Assembly: GCA_930367205.1 (NCBI GenBank)
Contig: OV884009.1
Span: 81,489,189 to 81,553,188 of the forward strand
Direction: 5' to 3'
Length of the DNA stretch: 64,000 bases
From: Acanthosoma haemorrhoidale
Taxonomy: Eukaryota; Arthropoda; Insecta; Hemiptera; Acanthosomatidae
The position numbers and the translations under genes were made by a program. Under the pieces are notes generated by a model. It saw only the letters and a program-made list of their open reading frames with translations. It had not been told where the DNA came from and made no database searches. Every line of letters begins with the position of its first letter. Position 1 is the first letter of the stretch. Below, in pieces: positions 11,123-24,447 of the stretch.

Positions 11123-14100
11123 AGTAATTAAATAGTAGTGTAACTTGGTTTGACAAATATTATTCTTATAAGCTTATTTTGGATTATTTATAGTTCTCTG
11201 ATAATGATTGACCAACTATGGTCTGCGCATAAGTCCCATAAACAAACTTATCCTTTACAAATCCGTCATCCGATCACTCATAACCCATGTTTCACCTTTT
11301 TCAAAACCAACTATAGTAAACTAGAAAGAATCTAAAACCTAGGAACGAGTATCATAAATAACTACTCTCACTAAAAATAAAATGACCACAATGATCAAAG
11401 ACTTCTTCCCGCAATTCAAGAATTTATCCCTTCACAAGCAATATTTCTATAAGAACATAGCTTGTGAAAATCCACTGATTCGGGAGATTGGTGACTACAG
11501 CCAAAGTTCTCTCAATGTAAACATTCATAAAAGAACGAAGCATGTGCTGCTTAGCTAAAAAATGTTATGTTGCATTTACGATTACCTTAAAGCTCATTCA
11601 AATTTAATTTGTAAATATTTCCATTATCTTGTAAATAGTCTTATACACTTGTAATTTTTTTTTTTATTTGTAAATATTTTCTTTCCTATGATTATTAAAT
11701 AGGGTTTTCTTCTTATAAATAAGGTCATTATCCTACTATTAAAAAAAAAATGTGTGTATGTACATATGGTTATGTTTTATCTAATACATGTTAACATGTG
11801 AAAGATACCGGTACATATAAGAACAATGTAAAAACAAGTTGAATTGTAAATCAAATTGTTATTTAAAGAAGAGCTGTTTTCTTCTTCAAGGCGTTGAAAG
11901 AGTTGGTGTGGGCTATATTAAGACCTGGTACTCAATTGTTATTAAAATCATAATTTTCAGGGGTATTATGTCACAAAACATTTCCCTGAATATAAATGGA
12001 CACTTACCTAATTATTCCACCAAACTACAGAATTAATCACTGTAATTAAGAAATAAATATTTTCCTATCGTACTATATGTGTCGGATTAAAGGTCTTGAA
12101 ATCATGATTAGTAAGATGTAATACATGTTGCGGCTTTAGTGGACTATAATTACTTAATCATTAATTAATTAATTAATATAACTGCTGTTATAACCGTTCT
12201 CACAGCTATAAGAAAACTCTTAATTATGTGATGCAGCACATAAAACCTTATTATTGACTTGAAGTTTTACTGATGGTGTGAAACAATGGTGTAGTTGAAA
12301 ATAATTCCTTGAAAATGTCTAACTTTTCTTAAAGCGTCCTTAATTTATAATGTTTTCTAAGTTGAATTCTATTCGCGGAAAACCAGGCGTCATGTTGGAA
12401 AGCAGCCAGATGGCGATAACCAGCTGAGAAGCAATTAGGACGGCCCTGTAGTGCACGCCCGCGAAGAGTCTGCCTACTCGTTATCTGCCCTTAACCATTC
12501 ATCAGAGAAGATATAAATAATGCATGAATAAGAGCCGTTCATTGACGATAGCTATCCCATGACAACTTTCATGATTCCGACTAAAGAATACAATGAAATT
12601 TGCACTATAAGATCGTGAACACACGCAGAAATTGAAAGCCGTACCCTAAAGCGCGGTGTGTAGTCGTTCATTTGTCTTTTTCATGCTTTCCCCCAACACT
12701 TCTTGCTGTATTTAAGTGTGGATACTCAAATACAACCTGGTAACTACACAGTGCAATAATTAGCCCTATAAAAATTATTCAAACGGATATGATATTGGTA
12801 GAGACCCCAACAAAATATTGTGGAGGTACCGGGAGCACACTAACGCTCTACTTATAAAGCTTCGAGTGAAAGATAAAAAACCTTCATAGCATTTATTGAA
12901 AAACTTGTTTAAAAGTTTAGTTGTATACAAGCTAAAACAATATTCTCACTAGAAAATCGACACCTAATTAATATCGGGTTACGATGAAAAAAAAGCAAGA
13001 TTTAACTAGAAAAACAAAGAAAAATTTCAAGAGTTTAAATTAGTTGGTCGATTTATTATTTTAGTTTAATAAACTTATTAACTAATGAGTTGCAAGAAAT
13101 TAATTAGTTATAAACAGGTATTTAGAGAGTTTATTCTAGATAATTTATTTTAAATTTGAAATATTTAAACGCCTCTTTAAGATAAAGGAATTCTTCATCC
13201 GTATTCAATATGAAACGTATATTCCATAACAGACGTAAATACGCTGAACTTACGCCAGTTTCGCCAACATATGATATTTTTCAACTCGCAGCTCAGTAGT
13301 TTTAAACTTCTGAACCATATAAGCATAGTGTCCTTTTTTTTTTTTTCTTCAGTAAATATATATTTTAAAAATATAATTATATATGTTCAAATAAAAAATT
13401 ATTATAAATAGTCGTTTCCCTAACGTTTGCTGCTTGGGGAAATTCGGAAATAACAAGTGTTGCCCCCAAGGGAATCGCCCTAGGCAATTTGTCACATGGG
13501 TCAGAATGCTATTCAAGTCTGAATATATACACAACTCCGATGTGAGAGTGCTAACGAGAGAATCGACAGATAAAAATATGAAGATTGAATCATTTTCGCA
13601 TGTGGGTGCAGCCATTTTTCCTCCCTCAGCGAAAATTTATATTTTGGGTTACTGGGTCCTCATTTTCCTAAAAGGACCATTGAATTTTTAACAGCAGAGA
13701 CCAGAGTTTGATCTCCGGTACAACCATAAATTTCTTCCTTAAGGTTTGGGTCTGGATTCATGCAGCCTCACGAGTACAAATGAGTTTCTACTTGAGTAAA
13801 GAATTAGTGAATCCGATCGGAAAAAAATTAAGGTGGCGAGGTAACGCCCATCTTAGGCAAAAACCTTATATCTGCCGCACCTCTCCATGGATTTAGTTTA
13901 ATTTTTCTAGTGTTATAAGTCAATTTATGATCCTTCTATATGTACCCGATTAGGCAGTGGTTTTTAGTTGCGAAGTTGTGATTTGTTTCAGTTTTTCTAC
14001 ATTGAAATAAATAAGTGGATAGTTTAGTTTTAAGTGTGTTTTAGTCTTAGAGGTGCTCTGACGATGGTTTGACGATGCTACACAAAATATTCATCAAGGG

Positions 14101-15812
14101 GAGAATACGTAAAATACTTATAGGGCTAGTACCAAAGCAAAGGTTTCGCGGCTGCTGGTCCAGCTGGAAACCATTTCGTTTTGTTTCTTAAAGCAGGTAA
14201 CGAGGTATTTGCTCTAATATTGATGTCTTTGACATTTCGGCATATTCGGAACAATGATTTTGGGGTCAATTATGGCTGTTTCTAAAACATTGATGTAAAA
14301 TCAAAAATTACCATCCCTAGTTGGCATGGAATTATTCATGGTAAGCTAGCGAGATGAGAACTGTTCTAGTCTATGCTAATACAGCATTGCCTAACTGCAA
14401 ACAAGTGTCTCGTACCTATTAAAGACAGTGGACAATCTTAGCTAATTCCTAACCATTTTAACCTATTTAAGACAACTAGTACAAAATCATACTAAATAAT
14501 TGTGGCTGGAATTGTTCAAGCTTGGACTTAAATAAGATAGCTTCAACTGAGCGTTGACTGTAATTGCAACCATAGAACAATCCATTTGAGATTTTCAAAG
14601 TATAACAAGTCAAAACACTGAGAAGTACGATGATTAAATTTTTATTAAGGTGCAATGACGAAAAGTGTTTGAAACAAAAATTAAACGCGGAAAAGGCAGG
14701 TCCTGTTTCACTAACTTCTAAGCCTTCTCAATTAACAGTTCAGAATTTTTAAAGCTTTTAAGAGCTTTTTAAAATCTGAACTAATGTTTTTTTTCCAATT
14801 CATTAAGAGCGCATAAAAGGCGGCAGTAAAAAATTAATTAAAACTTAGGGAGTTTTAATGTATCTTTAGGGCAGGCTGATGCCGGGATGAAATGAGGTTG
14901 CTGGGTTGAAAATAACACAACAAAGCCCTTTAAATAATGTAAAGGAATAGAATTGCAGCCCGTGTGTGCCTGATCCTTTGTTTTCGATCTATTTTTATAG
15001 TTGGCAATAGCAAGGTATGAGATCTCCGTAATTTTTAATGTCAACATAGGATTTATGATTTGAATAGCTGCTCATTTTCCCTGACAATGGTGAGTGAACC
15101 TCGACCAGACCCAACCCTTTAAGAAAAAAACGTTAGGGGTCATGAGTATTAACACCTCATATTATTGTGCCATTGGTTTAATTTGACCAACAAGGGTAGC
15201 CTCCCCTTCGTGTGGTCACCGATTTAAATCAAATTTTTTTTTCTGATAGTATGCCGAAAAACCGTTGACACTTGTTCATAGTTTATGAAAATACGCACTA
15301 GGAGCCAAGAAAGAAGAATTTTTTAAGTCTAAAAACTCCAGTTTTTGATCATTGTATCTGTCTTTGTCCTTTATGTTAATAAATAAGGTGATAAACTTAA
15401 CATACAATTCGAATTTCATATTTTTTAAAGATGCAATATGAAAACCAGGAGGGGCGTTACATGAAATAAGTAAAAAACGAGTTTTCAGCACCCTTCAAAA
15501 ACACAAATTTTTGTTCCAATTCAAAAATAATTAGTTTTTACGGAATTATCTGGGCGAGTAAATTTTTTTCGTCAATATCTTTTATTTCACTTAGACTATA
15601 ACTGTAGGCTGTCTATATTTAAATATACCTTATCTGAATTTTGAATGCAAAATCTAATGTTATTGTCACCATTGGAAAGCTTAGTTTCTTCTGATTGAGT
15701 GGAAGAAAATAAAATTTCCTCAGCCAAGAAATCTTTTTTTGATTAGCAGAAAACTTGTATTTTTAGGAACGAAAACTAATACGAACTTATTTTTTTCCTA
15801 AAATTTATTTTT
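11123..15812. other. AT-rich DNA without a recognised gene
   Basis: Open frames are all 60-90 residues and match nothing I know. It contains a TTAA simple repeat around 12160-12178 and the complex island at 12365-12560 listed separately. A stretch near 13690-13730 has a weak tRNA B-box-like string (GAGTTTGATCTCC) without a convincing partner. Confidence 0.5.
12365..12560. promoter_or_regulatory. Candidate cis-regulatory island
   Basis: A block with clearly higher GC content and complexity than its surroundings. It holds E-boxes CAGATG (12407-12412) and CAGCTG (12421-12426), GATAA (12415-12419), a CAATTA homeodomain core (12432-12437) and TTATCT further on. There is no coding frame. The enhancer reading is inference from composition and motif grouping; such short motifs also occur by chance. 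Confidence 0.25.
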
Positions 15813-15940
15813 ATTGTATGAATGAGCGAGTGAATGATGAATTGTAAATAAGGTATGAATGATAGTATATCTTAATTACTTATTGGCTAGCAAGGCAGAT
15901 TGTAATTTTAGCACAATAAAGGAATTACACAATAAAAATT
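15813..15940 (+). mobile_element. Dispersed repeat family R, copy D1 (3' part)
   Basis: It begins at ATTGTATGAATGAGCGAG and keeps both internal TGTATGAATGA-type units. It ends with CTAGCAAGGCAGATTGTAAT and CACAATAAAGGAATTACAC. Its end runs directly into copy D2, which carries an almost identical end. See D2 and the findings. Confidence 0.8.
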
Positions 15941-15946
15941 TATTTT

Positions 15947-16075
15947 GTGGGAGTCCTGGCAATGGCCAGTTTCTCCAATCATGTCCTGAGCGTCTGTGGC
16001 TCTCGCGCTCTTGGTCAGTTATTGCCTAGCAAGGCAGATTGTAATTTTAGCACAATAAAGGAATTATACAGAAAA
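15947..16075 (+). mobile_element. Dispersed repeat family R, copy D2 (internally deleted)
   Basis: It carries the 5' end of the family (GTGGGAGTCCTGGCAATGGC through CTCGCGCTCTTGGTCAG) joined directly to the 3' end (TTATTGCCTAGCAAGGCAG...CACAATAAAGG). About 200 bp of the middle are missing. The last ~45 bp match D1 almost exactly, 139 bp apart. This points to a local duplication rather than two independent insertions. Confidence 0.8.
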
Positions 16076-19000
16076 AAAATTTTTATTTTACTTAAGTTAT
16101 TTATTGCGTCCTCTGTTTTAGTAATTGTTTCAGTAAGGAGTGCTCATTTGATACAATCTGGACTTATGAGTCAGAAAAAAAACAAAAAACAAATTGGCTT
16201 ATTCTACACGCTGAACAAAAAGGGAAACATTTAAGAAAGAATAGAGTTTTTAAACATTATATATTTTTGTAATCGGTGACCCCACGACTGTAGGCCTTTT
16301 ATGACCATCAGCGTGGATCCAGGTTTGGTTTGTACGACTGAGGTTTTAGGTTAGCAGATGGTGATGAGTGACTACGGTAAAGGGTTGACATACAGTCACG
16401 TGATACGACATACGGAAACGTATGTGATCTAGCATTGATATGGCCACCATATGTGGTTGTACGAAGCTCATTTGACCCAAGACCAGAAGTAACATCGTTT
16501 AACTGGGAAGGGATTCCATTATCCGTCACTATGGATTGCAGTTAAACTGTTTATTACAGACCTTTATGTGCTAGGGCTCGTGCGAACCTCCCTTCACATA
16601 CGTTTACGTTATCTGGTCTTTAGAACCCCCGCCGTCCAAACAGCCTTTTTGTTTTATGGTACTTCTTTTGGCGAGTTCGGCGAGGTACTTAAACCTAAGA
16701 ACGAGTAACCGACAATTGTTCAACAGTTTTAGAACATTGTATTCTAACTTTAATGGTTTGAGTGTTATTTGTTTAGTTTAGTGATTTAATGGTCATCTGT
16801 CCTTATGTATTGCTTGCCATCACCATAGCTTGGTGATGAACCCAACACTGTATGTGCTCTGTGTATCAATTAGTTTGTGCTATGATTCTCCCTCCTCTCT
16901 CATAGATTGCATTTATCAATTCCTGTACAAACATTATACTGGAGAAACTTCCGAAGAAACAACATATGTGTAACAATTCTATGGATACCAAGTTACATAA
17001 GTATTGGTATGAATGACAACGTGGATAATTTGAATATTTTATATTATGTGACATGGGCTCATTACATATACTTTCCAGAAGCCAGAAATATAACTAAAAT
17101 ACAATTAATACGTTAAAATAAAATGACAACTAATTTGTGTGTAGGAAAACCACCAAAACCTATAACCAAAAGACAAATTTCTAACTACATAATAATAAAT
17201 AATTTTCTGATAAAGCTGCTGTGGAAGGTATATCTACAGAAACAGATGTGACAAATGACTATCAACTTAAAGATCTTGACGTCTTGATTAATAATATCAT
17301 ATGTTTGGAATTTAATGGTCTAATAAAAAAAATCATTATTATAGTCATCAAATTAAATTTTGGTGACCATGATTTAGTATTTTCAATTTTGTAAATACTT
17401 AAGATACAAATGCCTCATAAGTATATGAAAATATCATTTTCTTTCTTTCTACGCACATTATTTATAGGTATACGATTATTAAGTATACGAACTTGAGAGT
17501 ACATAGTTGCTATGTTTCCATGGTGAGATTTGAGGTTTGAAATCAGAGAATAAAAGAAAAATTAACACCTCCAAAAAAGTTAGGTAAATATTCGTGTTCT
17601 TAGAAAGTTGAATATATACTTTCTAAGATTTGATTTTTAATTTTTATTATATACCGTGCCAAAAAATATGAAAATCTCTACTTTTACTTAACTGGTTACA
17701 GCTTTTTAGTAGAATCCGAAAATACACAATACTTCCCAGTAATCAAAGCCAGTTATCAAAGCTAGCCAAAATATTCTCTGTGTATAGTTCAACATTATTT
17801 AATATCTTGCAATAAATAGTGTTGATACGGTGTTGTAATTATTCTGATTTTGTAATTAAATTTAAGAACAAAATAATAAAACCCCAATATAAAATGCCAA
17901 AAACAAAATCAATGGTAAAGAACCTATTAGGCATTAGGAATCTGTTGACCGTAGGCTTTAGGTCAATGGGACAATTTAATAATTCATGCAACAGGTAGTC
18001 GAGTTACCTGAAGCTATTTCCACTGGGCTATTGGATAGTAACTTCAATATTTCTAGCTGGCTAATACATTTTCCAAATTAATTGTTTGGAAATTGATTTT
18101 CTCTTCAAGAATTTACTTGACACCTACCAAATGCATATTTAATTTACAGGCGGAAGTGGTCTTGTCATTTGTTTTATCTAAAATGGTCTTTTTATTTTAT
18201 CGTAATTTTCACAAAATAAGATGAAGAAAAGCTTATTTAATGTAAAACTTGCAAATAGGTAAATCGTACGATTATTTGAACTGTAAATGTTCAGGGAAAA
18301 GGTGAAATTTTTCCAAAAATAATTTAAACGGAAAATTACCATAAATATCTGGAGCCCATTTATGGAGAGTTATGGAACTTTCATGATAATAATTAAAATT
18401 CGCGTTCGATTCTCAGATCTGCCAAGAATTTTTTCATTAAGTTCAGTTGTGGTTCTTGGGGTCAGCATTTTTTACTTCTAAAGTGTTGTATATTGTGTCT
18501 TTAAATAACTTGCAGTTTTAATTATCCCTCACGATCAGAGAGAAAGTGATATTTTATGTATTAATTATTCGCTAAAGTGATTGAGGTCTTGAAGTTGAGT
18601 TGGTTCTTTGAACTTTAGTTTAATTCATTGTACATGGTTATTTGTTAATAGATGGCGGATAAGTAGTGGATAGGAGATAAATAATTTAATGATCATCGAT
18701 ATTACATATCCGGGGGGTTTTGATCGACTTTTAAAATATTATATGGGTAAAACTGCTTCAAAAAATAGAGTAAAATGGTACGATAACAAGGGCATTTTTT
18801 GATATCAATCCGTTGTCAAGCTATAATGGTTTTTATCCTGTACCCCAGTTTGACTCTAATTTTCCATATTCCCATAATTGGCGTTTAGTGCCCTGTAAAA
18901 CTATTGTACTTTTGTTTTTGATATACAGCCTACCAGGGCAGCAATAATTATGTTTATTGTGGTAATATGCGTAGGGGCAGATTATTATTATATAACAAAA

Positions 19001-21053
19001 GTTTCGAAAACCAAATGTAGTCATCACATATTCAAAGATAGTACCTATTGTTTCATAAATCATTTAGTTGGTTTTTAAATAACACTTCACTTTCCACCAA
19101 GTTTATTTCATTTCTATACATTTATACATTGAATTAAATTTAATTATCAATGAAAAATAATTTGACAAAATATTACGTTTTCTTTTATCCCCTTGGAACC
19201 CATTTTATCAGGCTTAGGAAAGAAAATAGGTAGGTGGCCTAAGACCCAGAGCCGATATATCGCAATGACCTAAGGCAGATCCATCAATACAGACTACTAT
19301 AAGAAAATGAATGGCCAAGATCTATCGCCTACTTCTTTGGCACTGCCTCCGGCCAACCATACATCTTATTGAGGGGACATGCTCACCCCTTTAGGTAACT
19401 TAAACAATGGCTGTTTAACTTATATATTGCTTTAAAAATTATAAAATCACTTTATATACATGGCTGCCAAATATATATATACACCTCGAAATGTGCTTAA
19501 TCCGTTTGGGTTTAAATAAAATCACGGAAAGTGTGGAAAACAAATAAACGTGAACTAATCCGTACCCGTTTCGCTAAATGTTACGATTTTTCAAGTCCTG
19601 CCCGAGGAGCTGTTTAAGATGTAATGTTCAGATTAAAGACGGCAATGAAAATACGATTTCAATGACTTCCACAAAAATAATGGTTTGACAGCTAATAAGA
19701 AAAAATAATCGATCCTCTTAGATTTAATTTTAATATATTTTTTATATAGGGCCTTCGTATGCCGTACCTAAAAAGAACGTATAGAGTATAAAAGACTTTT
19801 TATAAGTTAGCTATTTACTTTTTTTTTTTTGATGTAAAGCGATTTCAAGTGGATGATGTCTGTTTTGGCCAGAAACAGTAAATAGTTTTTATTGTTAATA
19901 AATTAAAAAAAATATTGTAGTTTTTATATTTTTGAAAATGAATGTTTTATATCATACTGTAAGTCGCTGATTCATGGACCAACTAGCTTTTGAATACATT
20001 TTCAAGATATTTGTTGCACCATACTTAGGATTAAATACATATTTAGCGTATGTGAAAGGTTTTATACCTTATATCTCACCACAGGTCAAAACATACCGAT
20101 CACTCATTTTCTTACATAATTTATATATAAACATTATGTGCTTAGTTTTTACATACAATATTATACAATCTATCCGTAGAACGACATATGATAATTAAGT
20201 AGGGATGGGAGTGTAGCGTTAATCGACACAGATTAATAGATTTAGTCATAAAAGGGATTATAGATACAATTTCAGCGCTCTAAGGGTAAATATCCAGTTA
20301 GGGTAGAAGGAAGGTGCGCTATCTCCAGGGCAGGGGTGGTTTGTGGCTCACTGGAACAAATTGCCTTTCCTACTCTTGCCGGCGATACGACCCTTGGCGC
20401 TGGAGATAACAGTTCTGGGGATCAGTGCCAAAAAATCCCCTTTTTGTAAGAGTATTATATTTACTAGGCGTTCTGCAATCGAGCCATTTGTCCAAACACT
20501 GCCGTTTGGTTTAGTTTGAAAACCACATATGGATTTGCCTAGCAGTTTATTAAACACTTGACCACTGTTTAAAACTACTGTACCATTTACTTAAGAGTAC
20601 TAAAAACTGGCAATAACGGAACTGTGGAATACAAAAACTTAATTACTGAAAACCATTTAGACTCAGATATATGAAGTTGGGAATAAATTCCACATCTTGG
20701 CAATACAGAGATTTCAATCCAAAGTACTCAGACTAATTACTTCAGCATATGCGCAAGCTACCACAAATACACAGAGAACCACACGTTCCTTACGTACAAA
20801 CTGACTTGAAGAAATTATACTGGCGCTTTCAAGTAAACAATCAGACAAAACCTAACTCTCTGGCTGTTCGACAGGAACTGTGCATACTTTACTCGCCTCA
20901 TAATACTCCACGACGTCTTAAGAGAAGCTGGAATTGGGATCTGTTAACATAGTCGGCCAATCCTAAATATAATTATAGGGAGGAATCACTGGATGTCATG
21001 TCATTCCTGCTTTGTCATCCACATTCACTCGTTGTATTTTTTTAAGGCAACGG
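16076..21053. other. Gene-free stretch, mostly AT-rich
   Basis: No recognised gene. A GC-richer patch at about 16260-16700 has a 73-residue minus-strand frame of unknown nature. A B-box-like string at about 18402-18416 (GCGTTCGATTCTCAG, followed by ATCTGCCAAG) resembles the tRNA-like sequence at 24428-24447 and may be a SINE relic; no A box is visible. Patches at 19200-19390 and 20330-20560 are more complex but unidentified. Confidence 0.45.
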
Positions 21054-21130
21054 GTATTGTGATAAATATTCCCTTTCATACCGTATATGCAATATGGCGT
21101 TCACTTTCTCATTCGTACTGTATTTAAAAT
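21054..21130 (-). mobile_element. Dispersed repeat family R, copy H (fragment)
   Basis: A short diverged minus-sense fragment covering the AT-rich internal part. It has ATTGTGATAAAT, TTTCATACCGTATATGCAAT and CTCATTCGTACTGTATTTA, corresponding to both internal repeat units of the family. It lacks both the GC-rich half and the 3' end. Confidence 0.6.
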
Positions 21131-23539
21131 ACACACGCATACAAAAGAAACATATTTATGAAGTCCGAGAATTCTCTAAAACTACTGAAGAATATATCTG
21201 CGGCCTTCAACATGGTACACACATAAAAACATAAAAATGGCGATGTTCACTTTGATCCAAAAGCTCAACGATGGTACACGAGAGATAGCTAGTGCTTACC
21301 GGCATGATAAGAATGTAGCCGACAAGATCATACGATAGCAAGTCTGGGGCTTGCGTGAGACCGCTCCCAGGTTCATATCTCTCATGCTTGGTGTGGGACT
21401 GACAACCCAAATAAATGTCATATACAAATTAATTAGTGGCCGTAACCGAGACTTTTATTGCTGTCATTTCAAAGTATACGTTTCGTCGTAAACTGTAATC
21501 TACGGTGCTTCCTATGGGTTGACTTAATCTTAATTGAATTATACGCTAGCTTAATTAAGTTATCACTTAGCAAGTACATAAAAAATTCAAATGAATCACA
21601 TTTTTTCAAACTATTATTCAAACATACTGATTTTACATCGATCATGAATTAAATTATAATTGTAAGATGTATGTACGAAATAAAATGCAAGTTAAGAAAC
21701 GTGATTACCTCAAATACTTGTAAAAAAACTGCTTGGTATTCTTGATAAAAACAAGTCATCTGATTTGGCAAACCATACTCATCCATATAATAGTATTTAA
21801 TAGAAATAAATAAGCATAACATATTAAAAGGAGGAACTAATTATTTTAAGAAATTTACTTGAACGTAATTGAAAATAAGATTTTCTCTTTTTCATTCCCT
21901 GCCAATGGCCAGCCAAAAACACTATTTTGTAGTATATGATAAAACATAGTAAAATCTTTAATTTCTCCTTAACCATCGATAACTCCCAAATTGTTAATTA
22001 AGAAAGCTTAAAAATCACAGAGAAGTGGATTTCCTTCTTCCCGCTTTTATAGTTTGATCAAAACGTATTCATCGCCATCAGTTTAATATTTAGTTAAAGT
22101 TTTTATTGTTAGAGGTAAGTTAGTTTTAAGTTTATGATAAATAAAGTGAGCCCTATCACTTTTAATCAATTCAGTCTATTATTGTATTATGCTCATCATT
22201 ATACTTTTGTACAATACATAACACTTATTTTGTGTACTAGAATTTGTATAAAATGTCGCTTGGCTACAAGAAATAAATTACAATGAAGCAGTTGTAAATA
22301 GATTCGTTTGTAGAATCTATATTTTGTACGTATATAAATTTGTATCAAGAGGAAATGGAACAAAAAGTTTTTTTTGAAAATGTGTGAAATTTAGTATGCC
22401 TGTTTACATACCAAAATAATAAATAAAATTGTGGCATACTAAATAATGATGATGATTATGATTTACGATTTATGATTATGGTTATAATGTTTGAAAAATA
22501 AAGAAGAGTCAATTAATTAATTAGTTTAATGTTTAGTTGTCATATTACATACAGGGCCAATTAAAGATATTAAAGTCCTGATTTGTATTCTGTGTATGAG
22601 CTTCAATTTAATATAATTTAAAAAAATGTAAATAAAATCGTTTGCGCAACGAAACCTGGTGTCGTAAAATCATGCTTGATATTTTTTTTTCAATTTTCTG
22701 AAATGGTCAAACAGCGAGCGTTAACAGAAACACTTTTACGCCAATTGAAAACCGAGGCGCTTCATGAGTTTCCAGCTGGTACTGAATGCCATCATGAATG
22801 TTACATGGTTGACAATGTTTGACTGACTAGCTCAGGTCTCTCCCTTGGCTATGTACATGTCAACGTGTGCAGCTACATTGTATGCAGGTACATTAGTTAT
22901 GCCCCTGCACCCTGTCTCCGGGACAATACCTGGGCTGTCACGGCAAATCGCTTGGCCTCACAATAGCACTTTAGGGTGCTAATTTGTAAACTGTGAAAGG
23001 GTGTGTTCTGAGGAATGCTCGAGAAATAATGAATGTGGTACTGAAAGCTAACATTCCTCTACTCAATTCAAGCCTGAAGCAGCTTCAATAGTTCTAATGT
23101 GATTATAGAATATAATAATTAAGAAAAAAACAAACTTAAACAAAAAGTATATTTATAGCATTCATAAACAAAATATAATTTTAAATATGTAATAAAAATT
23201 AAAGGCATTGAAAGTGAAGAAAGTATGTCAAGAGATGTCTGAGTTTTCCTCTACGCGATAGGAAGAAACAACTAAATTAACTCTGTGAATGGGAGTTTTA
23301 ATTACTGTTTGTAATTACATATTGAATAATAAAGCATAAAATAGACATTGTGAGTCGGGACGTATAGATCTTTTATTTGATAATCATCTCAAATTAATTA
23401 TAATATCTTTACATATTATCTTGGGTCTATGCCCCTTAAGCACAACTTCTTCTCGTCCTAGCACTGTATCAGCCTCCGCTAAAATTTACAATGAGCTGTG
23501 AAATAAAATATTAAAAAAATATATATGTACACTTAAGCA
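21131..23539. other. Gene-free stretch with complex patches
   Basis: The patch at about 21200-21420 is GC-richer, with a B-box-like GGTTCATATCTC near 21371; it could be a SINE relic. The patch at about 22690-22990 is complex and non-repetitive, without an open frame longer than 60 residues. The remainder is AT-rich. Confidence 0.45.
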
Positions 23540-23880
23540 ACCAACGCCTCCACTATCTCTCCTGACACATCCATCTATTGGGCATCAAATCCCAACCGAA
23601 ATCCAGATCTTCTTGACTTTTTCTTCTACAATAGTTTAGAAACACTAAACTATTCACTCACGCGCCTCGACGACCTCTCATCCGATCAAAGCCCTGTGAT
23701 CCTTACCATTTCCCTAAGACCTATCCACAAACTGCCTCCTCCTTCATTTATCAGGGGCCCAGTTGATTGGGACAACTTCCGCCTAATTCTTACAGACTGT
23801 AGACCTCAAAGTACCTCTGAAAAAATCCCAAGACCTAGATGATGCAGTCGGCCTGAGAGGCTTCGTCACCCCACCGTCAT
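23540..23880 (+). pseudogene. Jockey-like LINE fragment: end of the APE-type endonuclease
   Basis: Translation from 23540 reads TNASTISPDTSIYWASNPN, then RNPDLLDFF, RLDDLSSDQSPVIL and GPVDWDNFR. This is the C-terminal end of the endonuclease of jockey-type ORF2 and the linker after it. The frame stops at 23840-23842 and continues in another frame as KKSQDLDDAVGL. The family's catalytic SDH motif reads SDQ here (codon at 23687-23689), so the last active-site histidine is lost. The reverse transcriptase that should follow is absent. A family R copy begins about 30 bp later in the same orientation. The fragment is dead. Confidence 0.8.
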
Positions 23881-23910
23881 CTGAAAATTCACAATCAAAA
23901 TCCTTTACGT

Positions 23911-24120
23911 GACGCGGCTGACGTAGGAGCGTGGGGACTTCCCAAGACTCCGCTTCCTCCTTCGCACCTGAGGGAGGTGACAAGCAAGTGGACTTGGCTG
24001 TTTGTATATATAGTATGAATGAGCGAGCGAATGAAAATTGGTATAAATGAGATCATTTATCACAATTACTTATAGCCCAATCAGGCAGATTGTAATTTTA
24101 TCATAATAAAGTTGTTGTAT
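23911..24120 (+). mobile_element. Dispersed repeat family R, copy E
   Basis: A plus-sense, 5'-shortened copy from the GGCTGACGTAGGAGCGTGG block to a well-kept 3' end (CAGATTGTAATTTTATCATA, then AATAAAGTTGTT). Both internal units are present. It sits directly after the jockey-like endonuclease fragment in the same orientation. This raises the possibility that family R is the 3' end of that LINE. Confidence 0.85.
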
Positions 24121-24365
24121 ATAGAATATATGCACACATCAAATAAACATATTTATAAAGAATTCTAAATAACATATTAAATAAATGTAAAAATAAAACA
24201 ATATAAAATGATAAAATAAGCTGCTTGAATAAAATACACAAATAAAATAAAAATACCCTAAGTAAATATACGTACTATTGCATAATATTACATAATTTTA
24301 AAATAATGAAATAAAAATCTACAATAACATAGTAACAATGCTATGTAATTGGGGGAAATAATTGA

Positions 24366-24447
24366 GACAAGGTAGTTCAGTTGGTAGAGCCCCCGGAATA
24401 TTGAAAATATGTTGATGAGGTCCCGGGTTCGAGGCCCGATCTTGCCA
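24366..24447 (+). repeat. tRNA-like sequence, probably a SINE head or tRNA pseudogene
   Basis: The A-box region reads TAGTTCAGTTGGTAGAGC (24373-24390) and the B box reads GGGTTCGAGGCCC (24425-24437). The 7-bp acceptor arms, GACAAGG (24366-24372) and TCTTGCC (24440-24446), pair at six of seven positions counting one G-U. A discriminator A follows at 24447. The segment between D and T arms is 32 nt, about nine longer than normal, and no proper anticodon stem can be drawn. A pol III-type T tract lies 7 bp downstream. I therefore read it as a tRNA-derived SINE or relic, not a working tRNA. Confidence 0.7.

Noticed and set aside
13690..13730. Second weak B-box-like string
   Set aside because: The core deviates from GGTTCNANNCC and there is no partner A box.
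18402..18416. tRNA B-box-like string
   Set aside because: No A box or foldable acceptor stem upstream; at most a relic, not listed as a gene.
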